DNA of 11,596 nt from a bacterium UBP2_UBA2255 (GTDB lineage Bacteria > Edwardsbacteria > AC1 > EtOH8), in contig DDXR01000031.1 in the NCBI GenBank assembly GCA_002347565.1, positions 1 through 11,596 on the forward strand. The letters are read 5' to 3'. The translations under genes and the position numbers were made by a program. The notes under the pieces were generated by a model, which was not told where the DNA came from, did no database searches, and saw nothing but the letters and a program-made list of their open reading frames with translations. Positions 6,091-11,596 of this stretch are shown here, piece after piece. Each line of letters begins with the position of its first letter. The first letter of the stretch is position 1.

Positions 6091-9000
6091 TCAGGCCGTG
6101 TTCCTCGCCGCCAGCAGTTCCTGCACGATCCGGCCCACGTCCAGCGACCGTCCCCGCTCCAGCGCTGCGGTCAGCCGCTGCGGCCCCAGCGCCTCCGACA
6201 GGATCGCCATCACCGGTTCGGCGTTGGCGCGGATCTCGTCGTTGTACTCGGGATGGGCCTGGACGGTGCCCAGCAGTTCGGCCGCACGCTCGTGGGCGCC
6301 GGCGCGGGCCTCCAGCAGGGCCACGCCCGCCAGCACTTCCACCAGCACCGAGTAGGCGCCGATGGCCCATGCCCGCTCGGCCGACTTCTGGTAATTCCGG
6401 CCGGCCTCGGCGGCGTCGCCCATGCCGGCGTAGGTGTGCCCCAGGTTGAGCAGGGAGACGGCCATGCCGTGCCGGTGGCCGATCCCGTCGTAGGTTTCGA
6501 TCGCCTCGCGGTAGTAGGGCTCCGCATCATCGAACCGGCCCTGGCGGCGCATCGACTCGCCCTGGTTGGTGGCGCTGGCAGCCATGCCCCAGCGGTCGCC
6601 GATCTGGGCGAACACCGACTTGCTCTGGGTGTGGTAATGGAATGACTCTGCGTACTCACCCCGCATGAAATGCGACAGGCCGATGACCCGCAGGGCCATG
6701 GCGATGCCCTGCTTGTCCTGCAGCTCCTGGTACAGCGCCAGGCACTCTGCGGCGTAGGTCCTGGTGGCGGCGATGTCGCCGAGCCGGTAGCTCACCTCAC
6801 CGAGGTGGGACACCACCTGGGCCTTGCCCCGCCGGTCGCCGCTGCGGCAGGCCTGGGCCAGCGCCAGCGCCAGGTGCTTCTTGGCCTCGTCGTACCGGCC
6901 CTGGGCCATCAGGGCCCAGCTCAGCCCGTCCAGGGCGTTGATCTCGGCCTGGTCGTCATTGGTCTCCCGGGCCAGCTGCAGTGCCCGGCCGTGGTGGTCG
7001 CGGGCCCGCGGAAAATCCCCCAGTTGGCGCAGGGTGTTGCCGATGTGGGTGTTGATCACGGCGAGCTGCCCCCGGTCATCCTGCGGGCACAGCGCCAGGG
7101 CCCGCTGGTAGAGCTCCAGGGCCTCACGGTAGGAGCTGACCCGGTACTGGGCGTTGCCCTGCTTGCGCAGGCAGCGCGCCGCCCGGGCGTCCTCGCCGGC
7201 CAGCTCGTAGTGGTGGGCGATCAGCCCCAGGTATTCGGCCAGACGCTCCCCGGCGTTGGCCTCCAGCCACAGCGCCACCTGGGCGTGGAACCGCTTGCGC
7301 AGCCGCAGCAGCACCGTCTCGTAGGCCACGTCCCGCAGCAGGGCGTGCTTGAACAGGTACTCCTCGCTGGCGGCGAAAGCCGACGGCGCGTGGCGGAACA
7401 CCAGCTCGCGCCGCTGCATCGACTCCAGCAGCGGCCGCACCGCGGCCGCCGCCGCCGGCCGCTCCTCGGCCTGGAGCACGGCCACCGCCGAGTCCCAGAA
7501 GCGCCGGCCCACCACCGAGGCCCGCTGCAGCACGTCGCGCTCCTCGGCCGGCAGGCTGTCCAGCCGGGCCTGCAGGATCCCGGTCAGCGTGGACGGCACC
7601 CGCAGCGTGGCCAGCTTGCCCGGGACCACGGTCCACGGCTCGCCGCGGACGATCACACCCTCGTCCAGCAGCATCTTCACCAGCTCCTCGACGTAGTAGG
7701 GGTTGCCATCGGCGCCCTCGACGATCAGGTCGCGCAGCCGTTGCGGCACCTCGGCGGCCTTCTGCAGCACCTGGGACACCAGCTCGCGGCTGCGCTCGGC
7801 CGGCAGCGGCGCCAGGTCGATCCTGGTCCCGTTCGCGCCCCAGCCCGGCCGCCGCTCGTAGAGCGTGGGCCGCGCCAGGCAGACGATCAGCAGCGGCGCG
7901 TCCGGCAGCTCGGCGGCCAGCCGCTCCGCGGCGTCCAGCGTGCTGTCGTCGGCCCAGTGCGCGTCCTCCAGGAACAGCAGCAGCGGCTGCCGCGCCACCG
8001 CCCGGAAGTACGCCGCCAGCTGCAGGCCGGCCTCCTTGCCGAACGACGTGCTGCCCAGCAGCTCGGCCACCGCCGGGCTGGCGCGGAATTCGAACCCCAG
8101 CAGATGGCCGACGATGTCGGCCTGCTCCGGCGCCAGCGCGCCGGCGCAACCGGCCCGGAACTTCTCCAGCGCCGCCGCGGACGGGTCGCTCTCCAGGATG
8201 CCGAAGCGGGCGGCGAAGACCTCGCGCAGCAGACGGTAGGGCACCTGCTGGGCTGCCGGCGCGGCCCGGCCCTTGAACAGCAGCATGGTCTCGGGCAGCA
8301 GCTCGATCCAGTTCTCGAACTCGAACAGCAGCCGCGATTTCCCCACGCCGGCGTCGCCGCAGACGGTGACCAGCGCCGTGCGCCGTTCCCGGACCGTCCG
8401 CTCCAAGGCGTCCTGCAGGGCCTTGAGCTCGGCGTCGCGGCCCACCATGGCGGTCTCCACGCCCTCCACCCCGCGGCTGGCCATGCGGAAGGCCAGCGGC
8501 TTGGCGCGGTCGACCACGTAGGCCCGCACTGGCCCGCGCTTGCCCTTGATCGTCAGCTCCGCGGTGGGCGTGACGTCGAAGATCCCCCGCACCAGGCGGT
8601 AGGTGTCGTGCGAGGCCAGCACCCCGCCCACCGGCGCCTGGTGCTGCAGCCGCGACGCCAGGTTGACCGCGTCGCCCATGGCGGTGAACTCTCCGGTGGT
8701 GCCCACCTCGCCCAGCAGCGCCGGCCCGCTGCTGATCCCGATCCGCATCCCCAGCTTGGCCTTGGTATTGGCGGCGAACCGCCCCACCTCGGCCTGCATT
8801 GCCAGCGCCGCCCGCACGGCCCGCTCGGCGTCGTCCTCGCGCACGGCGGCGGCGCCCCACAGCGCCATCACCGCGTCGCCGATGTGCTTGTCCACCATCC
8901 CGCCGTGGGCGGTGATCACGCCGTCCAGCCGCTGCCACAGGGCGTTCATGGTGTCACGCACCAGCTCGGCGTCCATCCGCTCGGCCAGCGCGGTGAAACC

Positions 9001-9189
9001 CGAGACGTCCGCGAACAGCACCGTCACCTGCCTGCGCTGCTCCGGCGAGCACGCGGCGGCCCCTCCGCCCAGCTCCTCCAGCTTCCGGCGCAGTGGCCCC
9101 AGCGCCGCATCGACCACCTCGTCGCCCAGCAGCGGCCGCTGGGCCTCCAGGTGGCTGATGGCCTGGCGCAGTTGTTCCTGTTCGGTCAT
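6091..9189 (-). CDS. Class III adenylate cyclase fused to AAA/STAND-like ATPase and TPR repeats
   Basis: 1032 residues. A short helical N-terminus (about 1-45) precedes a class III cyclase domain (about 52-228). It has both metal-binding aspartates, D61 in LFADVSGFT and D105 in HIGDAVMA. It also has the substrate-specifying K101 and T169 (in FTAMGDAVN) and the transition-state pair N176 and R180. All six match a catalytically competent adenylate cyclase making cAMP. An ATPase domain follows (about 248-620), with Walker A GDAGVGKS (278-285) and Walker B LLLFLEDAHWAD (403-414). Residues about 660-945 form TPR-type helical repeats, and the C-terminus resembles the tail of LAL-type regulators but has no LuxR DNA-binding domain. 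Probably cytoplasmic: no signal peptide or membrane segment is seen. The ligand sensed by the ATPase/TPR part is unknown. The ATG at 9189 was preferred over the in-frame TTG at 9225, because that TTG is part of the likely -35 box. Confidence 0.92.
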   Translation of the reverse strand: MTEQEQLRQAISHLEAQRPLLGDEVVDAALGPLRRKLEELGGGAAACSPEQRRQVTVLFADVSGFTALAERMDAELVRDTMNALWQRLDGVITAHGGMVDKHIGDAVMALWGAAAVREDDAERAVRAALAMQAEVGRFAANTKAKLGMRIGISSGPALLGEVGTTGEFTAMGDAVNLASRLQHQAPVGGVLASHDTYRLVRGIFDVTPTAELTIKGKRGPVRAYVVDRAKPLAFRMASRGVEGVETAMVGRDAELKALQDALERTVRERRTALVTVCGDAGVGKSRLLFEFENWIELLPETMLLFKGRAAPAAQQVPYRLLREVFAARFGILESDPSAAALEKFRAGCAGALAPEQADIVGHLLGFEFRASPAVAELLGSTSFGKEAGLQLAAYFRAVARQPLLLFLEDAHWADDSTLDAAERLAAELPDAPLLIVCLARPTLYERRPGWGANGTRIDLAPLPAERSRELVSQVLQKAAEVPQRLRDLIVEGADGNPYYVEELVKMLLDEGVIVRGEPWTVVPGKLATLRVPSTLTGILQARLDSLPAEERDVLQRASVVGRRFWDSAVAVLQAEERPAAAAAVRPLLESMQRRELVFRHAPSAFAASEEYLFKHALLRDVAYETVLLRLRKRFHAQVALWLEANAGERLAEYLGLIAHHYELAGEDARAARCLRKQGNAQYRVSSYREALELYQRALALCPQDDRGQLAVINTHIGNTLRQLGDFPRARDHHGRALQLARETNDDQAEINALDGLSWALMAQGRYDEAKKHLALALAQACRSGDRRGKAQVVSHLGEVSYRLGDIAATRTYAAECLALYQELQDKQGIAMALRVIGLSHFMRGEYAESFHYHTQSKSVFAQIGDRWGMAASATNQGESMRRQGRFDDAEPYYREAIETYDGIGHRHGMAVSLLNLGHTYAGMGDAAEAGRNYQKSAERAWAIGAYSVLVEVLAGVALLEARAGAHERAAELLGTVQAHPEYNDEIRANAEPVMAILSEALGPQRLTAALERGRSLDVGRIVQELLAARNTA

Positions 9190-9195
9190 GGAATA

Positions 9196-9225
9196 AGCAT
9201 ACAACGAATGGCCGTGATAAATCAA
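9196..9225 (-). promoter_or_regulatory. Candidate promoter of the cyclase gene, predicting a leaderless transcript
   Basis: On the minus strand: -35 TTGATT (9225-9220), an 18-base spacer, and -10 TATGCT (9201-9196). The A of the ATG (9189) lies 7 bases past the -10 box, where transcription would normally start. There is no Shine-Dalgarno between box and ATG. The boxes are imperfect, so this is a moderate call. Confidence 0.48.
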
Positions 9226-9229
9226 GGCG

Positions 9230-9251
9230 AAAAGGGGCCTGATCCGCCCCT
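9230..9251 (-). terminator. Candidate terminator of the QueG-like gene
   Basis: On the minus strand AGGGGC (9251-9246), a 7-base loop and GCCCCT (9238-9233) form a 6-bp stem followed by TTT. It lies just before the promoter of the cyclase gene and about 110 bases after the stop of the QueG-like gene, so it could insulate the two. The T tract is short. Confidence 0.38.
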
Positions 9252-9344
9252 AGTCCCGACCTAACCCCCGCCCCTTCCCCTTTGGGGAAGGGGACAGCGA
9301 ACCCTCTCCCAAAGGGAGAGGGCAGGGTGAGGTCAGAGCTAGGA
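9248..9344. repeat. Cloverleaf-forming dispersed-type repeat
   Basis: Two tandem perfect hairpins: CCCCTTCCCC (9271-9280) with GGGGAAGGGG (9284-9293), loop TTT; and CCCTCTCCC (9302-9310) with GGGAGAGGG (9314-9322), loop AAA. An outer inverted repeat of 20 bases with 5 mismatches (9248-9267 against 9325-9344) encloses both, giving a three-way-junction shape. GGGAGAGGGCAGGGTGAGG-type sequences are familiar as dispersed intergenic repeats in GC-rich bacteria. It lies between the QueG-like gene and the cyclase gene and may also slow or end transcription. Confidence 0.72.
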
Positions 9345-9361
9345 CAGGGGGGCGGTCAGAA

Positions 9362-10270
9362 CTACGGGCCGGTCACCAACACCCTCAAATTCCTCGGGAA
9401 CACCGACAGCTCCAGCCCCACCCGCCTCAACCGGGCATCCATGCGCTTCGCCCTCGTCCCCGTGAACGAGCCCTTCAGTAAATACGCGGTGTCCTGTTCC
9501 GAGAATCTTCCCCGGACCTCCACCTTCCCCGGCACGCCGCGGTTGGCCGGGCAGACGCCCTGGCAGCGCAGGCAGCCCACGATGCAGTTGTGCCAGCCGG
9601 GCTTGATCCACTTGGGGAACGGCACGTCCGGCGGCCGCTCGTTGTGCCAGGTGATGCACCTGCTTGCGCGGATCAGGAACCGCTTGCTGCCGATGGCGCC
9701 CGTGGGGCAGGCCGTGATGCAGGCCCGGCAGGCGCGGCATTCGCCGAGCATCCTCGGCGGTTGCAGCCGGACAGCGCCGGCCGGGACGTCGGTCCAGAAG
9801 GCGAACAGCTTGACGAAACTGCCCCAGCCCGGCACGTAGGCGATGTTGTTCCTGCCGTATTGGGCCAGGCCGCTGCAGACGGCCAGGGTCTTCTGCGGCA
9901 GTTTGGAGCGCGCCATGCTGAAGCCGTGTTCCTTGAGTACCCCGCGCACCTCGCGCTCGCACTTGTGATAATCGAAGTACGTGGGCGGCACCAGGGCGCG
10001 CAGGGTTTTCCCCTTGTGCCGGAAGGCCACGCGCAGGAGGGGCTGGGCCCTGGCCAGCACCAGCACCGAGCGGGCGTTGGGGAAGGTCTTGGGGGGCTGG
10101 TAATTCAGGAAGGACAGATAGCGCCGGATAAGCGGGTCGGCGGTCTTGAGGCGGGCGGCGAAATGCTGCTGCAACGCCGGCAGGTAGGAGATCGGCACCA
10201 GGCGGGCCTTGTAGACGAGGCGGGTCAGCGCGGCCAACAGACTATTGGCATTATTGCTACTTTTCGTCAT
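9362..10270 (-). CDS. QueG-related double [4Fe-4S] cluster protein
   Basis: 302 residues. The C-terminal two thirds resemble epoxyqueuosine reductase (QueG): the segment LAVCSGLAQYGRNNIAYVPG with GSFVKLFAFWTD (about 129-161) matches the QueG core. Cysteines C178, C181, C184 and C188 (CRACRACITACP), C205, and C233, C236, C240 (CLRCQGVCP) could hold two [4Fe-4S] clusters. The N-terminus (1-95) is not clearly a QueG cobalamin-binding domain, and the QueG C-terminal HEAT-like region is absent. The position where QueG has its catalytic aspartate (D-S-A-P-V) reads R-S-K-L-P here, so true epoxyqueuosine reduction is doubtful; an electron-transfer or other reductase role is possible. No signal peptide is seen. 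The ATG at 10270 is preceded by only a weak AAGAA. A broken copy of its N-terminus lies at 11050-11286, on the other side of the toxin-antitoxin pair. Confidence 0.8.
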   Translation of the reverse strand: MTKSSNNANSLLAALTRLVYKARLVPISYLPALQQHFAARLKTADPLIRRYLSFLNYQPPKTFPNARSVLVLARAQPLLRVAFRHKGKTLRALVPPTYFDYHKCEREVRGVLKEHGFSMARSKLPQKTLAVCSGLAQYGRNNIAYVPGWGSFVKLFAFWTDVPAGAVRLQPPRMLGECRACRACITACPTGAIGSKRFLIRASRCITWHNERPPDVPFPKWIKPGWHNCIVGCLRCQGVCPANRGVPGKVEVRGRFSEQDTAYLLKGSFTGTRAKRMDARLRRVGLELSVFPRNLRVLVTGP

Positions 10271-10292
10271 TTCTTGTTCGTGCGGTTGAATA

Positions 10293-10319
10293 AAGATAGC
10301 CGGTCATACCGGCTATCTT
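10293..10319 (-). terminator. Strong hairpin between higA and the QueG-like gene
   Basis: A perfect 12-bp stem, AAGATAGCCGGT (10293-10304) with ACCGGCTATCTT (10308-10319), closed by a 3-base loop. It begins 5 bases after the higA stop codon and ends 23 bases before the ATG of the QueG-like gene. On the minus strand the stem ends in CTTTATT, a weak T tract. It probably ends or attenuates the higBA transcript. Confidence 0.6.
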
Positions 10320-10323
10320 CCGT

Positions 10324-10620
10324 CTATCTGGCAGAAGGACACGCCTTTCGACTTGGCATATTGAGATCGATCCGCATCCCCAAGGCATCACACACGCGGA
10401 GGAACGTGGCCATCGTAAAATTACTGCCGTTTTCCACCCGCGATAGCTGCTGTTGGGTGATCTTGGCACGGCTGGCCAGCTTGACTTGTGACCAGCCCAT
10501 CTTCTCTCTAGATTCGGCGATCTTGATGGCCAGATCGCGGAGCTCGCGCTCCTCCCTGTATGCCTGGGCGAACGCCTTGTTCTTCATCTGCTCGTGCAGA
10601 TATTTTCTAAACGTCTTCAT
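10324..10620 (-). CDS. higA: HigA-like antitoxin, XRE-family helix-turn-helix protein
   Basis: 98 residues. The N-terminal 37 residues are a charged helical arm (MKTFRKYLHEQMKN ...). An HTH_XRE domain follows (about 38-90), with the pattern SREKMGWSQVKLASRAKITQ and QLSRVENGSNFTMATFLRVCDALG. It should bind and neutralise the upstream toxin and repress the shared promoter through the palindrome at 11005-11022. The start at 10620 overlaps the end of the toxin gene by 14 bases, which indicates translational coupling. The toxin-first order is the one typical of higBA. Its position in a low-G+C pocket suggests it was acquired together with the toxin. Confidence 0.88.
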   Translation of the reverse strand: MKTFRKYLHEQMKNKAFAQAYREERELRDLAIKIAESREKMGWSQVKLASRAKITQQQLSRVENGSNFTMATFLRVCDALGMRIDLNMPSRKACPSAR

Positions 10621-10996
10621 CCGCCATCTCCGATAACTGTTGCAGGGTATATCGTTTCAGAACATCGGCACGAGCCGATTTGGCCTTTCGTATCTCAGCT
10701 TTATTAACTTCACTGGTTAATTTACGAAGAGAATGCGTCAGCACAACATAATCACCGTGACAGAAGAAATAGAGAATTCGATACTGCCCACCAGAAAGTT
10801 TGAGCCTTAATTCGTGTATGCCATCTTCCAATAGATCAGCATACGGCCGCGGAAGATCGGGCCCTTTATCCTCCAATAACTCGATCCAGGAAACCGCTTT
10901 GGCGCGATTGGTATCGGACAGAGAATCAAGGAACAACTCGACATCACATACACCACTCTCTGTCTCGTAAAGCACTATTATCCATTTCTTGGCCAT
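10607..10996 (-). CDS. higB: HigB-like toxin, phage-derived Gp49-like / RelE superfamily
   Basis: 129 residues. The core RPYADLLEDGIHELRL, GGQYRILYFF and the following VVLTHSLRKLTSEVNKAEIRKAKSARADVL match the Gp49-like HigB pattern: a basic RNase fold with a conserved ELR, a YRILYFF strand and a Lys/Arg-rich last helix. Such toxins usually cleave mRNA on the ribosome. The product is longer than many (about 110), with an extra C-terminal tail. G+C of the coding region is about 46% by hand count, against about 70% or more in the large genes, which fits horizontal transfer. The ATG at 10996 lies only 5 bases after the -10 box, so the mRNA is probably leaderless. Toxin activity was not tested. 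Confidence 0.88.
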   Translation of the reverse strand: MAKKWIIVLYETESGVCDVELFLDSLSDTNRAKAVSWIELLEDKGPDLPRPYADLLEDGIHELRLKLSGGQYRILYFFCHGDYVVLTHSLRKLTSEVNKAEIRKAKSARADVLKRYTLQQLSEMADEDV

Positions 10997-11000
10997 GCGT

Positions 11001-11029
11001 ATCTTACATCATTTATGATGTAGTGTCAA
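11001..11029 (-). promoter_or_regulatory. Promoter of higBA
   Basis: On the minus strand: consensus -35 TTGACA (11029-11024), a 17-base spacer, and -10 TAAGAT (11006-11001). The ATG of higB follows the -10 after 4 bases. The spacer is almost entirely filled by a palindrome, so an autorepressor bound there would block RNA polymerase directly. Confidence 0.78.
11005..11022. promoter_or_regulatory. Operator palindrome for HigA autoregulation
   Basis: A perfect inverted repeat with 8-bp arms TACATCAT (11005-11012) and ATGATGTA (11015-11022), separated by TT. It lies between the -35 and -10 boxes of higBA. This is the usual place for the HTH antitoxin to bind as a dimer; that HigA is the binder is inferred. 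Confidence 0.7.
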
Positions 11030-11049
11030 GAGGCAATTGCATTTGATCA

Positions 11050-11286
11050 TTAACATTTTCCCCCAGACAGCACCAGCACCGAACGGGCATTGTATTTTTT
11101 CTGGGGATCGTACTTCAGGAAGGACAGGCAGCGCCGGATGGGCGGGTCGGCGGATTTGATGCGGGCGGAAAAGCGCTGCTGCAGGCCGGGCAGACTGGAG
11201 ATAGGGACCAGCTGGGCCTTGTAGCCGCGTCGGGTCAGCGCGGCCAATAAATTGCGGGTTGAATGGTTTTTCACATCATGGCGCAT
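11050..11286 (-). pseudogene. Truncated paralogue of the QueG-like gene (N-terminal fragment)
   Basis: The 78-codon frame starting at the ATG at 11286 copies residues 10-73 of the intact neighbour: about 45 of 63 aligned residues are identical, including LLAALTR, LVPIS, ADP-IRR-LSFL and NARSVLVL. Similarity stops at SVLVLS; GGKC and a stop codon follow. All cluster-binding cysteines and the QueG-like core are missing, so it cannot do the same job. Homology is also clear at the DNA level (about 11069-11255). The break lies about 40 bases from the higBA promoter. The start is 3 bases after the transposase stop codon. Best read as the remnant of a tandem duplicate cut off by the event that brought or rearranged higBA. 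Confidence 0.78.
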
Positions 11287-11289
11287 TGT

Positions 11290-11596
11290 TCACATCCTAC
11301 TAGGGTTCTCCTCGTCAGATGCCCAATGGCGGGGATTTTCCAGGACGTACCGCCTGATAGTTTCATGCGTGTTGTCGTTCCGGATGATGTGCTCCCAGTA
11401 ATTCCGTTGCCAGACAGGTTGCCCCGGTGTGTCGCGCATACCGTTGATGCGCGTGGTGACCGCCGATTTGAATCCTGCGATCAAAGATGCCAATGATTTT
11501 GGTTTGCGATACAACCGTTGGTTCCGTAGGGGCGCACGGCCATGCGCCCCGTTATCGTCGGCACACCCCCGCCGGGGCGCATGGCCATGCGCCCCG
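11290..11596 (-). CDS. REP-associated tyrosine transposase (RAYT, Y1/IS200-like), C-terminal part; 5' end outside window
   Basis: The frame is open from the right edge of the window to the TGA at 11290-11292. The C-terminal part shows the RAYT hallmarks LASLIAGFKSAVTTRIN, TPGQPVWQRNYWEHIIRN and IRRYVLENPRHW. The Tyr in RRYVLENP (codon at 11347-11349) matches the catalytic tyrosine of the Y1/HUH family. The HUH motif lies further upstream, outside the window. Upstream of LYRKPKS the frame reads through two REP-like palindromes as GAHGHAPRRGCADDN and GAHGRAPLRNQR without a stop, so a start at the TTG at 11514 would be artificial. RAYTs act on REP-type palindromes by single-strand cleavage. Whether this copy is full length cannot be seen. 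Immediately downstream is the truncated QueG-like fragment. Confidence 0.82.
   Translation of the reverse strand, partial: GAHGHAPRRGCADDNGAHGRAPLRNQRLYRKPKSLASLIAGFKSAVTTRINGMRDTPGQPVWQRNYWEHIIRNDNTHETIRRYVLENPRHWASDEENPSRM
11529..11596. repeat. Pair of REP-like palindromes inside the transposase frame
   Basis: The right copy (11573-11596) is a perfect 24-bp palindrome with half-site CGGGGCGCATGG. The left copy (11529-11550) is the same 22-bp core with one mismatched pair. Their starts are 45 bases apart, exactly 15 codons, so both are read in the same frame on the minus strand. Each can form a strong cruciform or hairpin. The right copy ends at the window edge, so more copies may follow. 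Confidence 0.85.

Noticed and set aside
9190..9225. An N-terminal extension of the cyclase protein from a TTG at 9225
   Set aside because: The TTG is part of the likely -35 box, there is no ribosome site before it, and the family-like N-terminus begins at the ATG at 9189.
6670..9264. An 864-codon open frame on the plus strand
   Set aside because: It is antisense to the cyclase-ATPase-TPR gene, rich in Gln, Arg, Pro and His with no domain, and is what high G+C in the third codon position produces opposite a real gene.
10257..10469. A 70-codon minus-strand frame between higA and the QueG-like gene
   Set aside because: It overlaps the higA helix-turn-helix coding region in another frame and runs through the terminator hairpin.
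11263..11496. A 77-codon plus-strand frame at the right end
   Set aside because: It is antisense to the transposase C-terminus, which has clear RAYT motifs.
11529..11596. A CRISPR-like repeat pair
   Set aside because: There are only two units, they are palindromes rather than repeats with unique spacers, the spacing is 45 bases, and they are in frame with the transposase; no cas gene is present.

Overview
The window is about 11.6 kb of GC-rich bacterial DNA. Hand counts give roughly 70-75% G+C in the large genes and about 46% in the toxin-antitoxin region. Every gene I can support is on the minus strand, so transcription runs from high to low coordinates. A lipoprotein-type PBP4 homologue and a predicted outer-membrane beta-barrel indicate a Gram-negative (diderm) cell. 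The abundance of short dispersed palindromic repeats and a REP-associated transposase suggest a deltaproteobacterium-like or FCB-like environmental lineage, but I cannot fix the taxon from this sequence.

Left half (1-5854): a probable operon starts at a well-formed sigma70-like promoter (5826-5854). It encodes a GT28-family glycolipid glycosyltransferase (MGDG synthase/UgtP-like), a 6-phosphofructokinase, a predicted beta-barrel protein and a glucose-6-phosphate isomerase. The last three genes overlap by 1-4 bases (ATGA type), so they are likely translationally coupled. Two glycolytic enzymes that act on adjacent hexose phosphates are thus co-expressed with envelope functions. A terminator-like hairpin follows pgi. 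Then comes a 109-bp MITE-like palindromic element, and then a dacB-like gene cut by the left edge of the window.

Middle (5855-9344): a gap with a small inverted repeat is followed by one very large gene of 1032 codons. It encodes a class III adenylate cyclase catalytic domain fused to an AAA/STAND-like ATPase and a TPR tail. Its best promoter places the transcript start on the start codon, so the mRNA may be leaderless. A cloverleaf-forming repeat (9248-9344) separates it from the next gene.

Right end (9362-11596): this is the accessory-looking part. It holds a QueG-related double [4Fe-4S] protein, a HigBA-type toxin-antitoxin pair of clearly lower G+C with a promoter-embedded operator palindrome, and a truncated second copy of the N-terminus of the QueG-like gene. 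Last comes the 3' part of a REP-associated (Y1/HUH) transposase. Its reading frame runs straight through two REP-like palindromes spaced exactly 45 bp, so the palindromes are translated as a GAHG(H/R)AP repeat. The toxin-antitoxin pair sits between the intact gene and its broken paralogue, which points to duplication, insertion and decay at this spot. I saw no rRNA, tRNA or CRISPR array.
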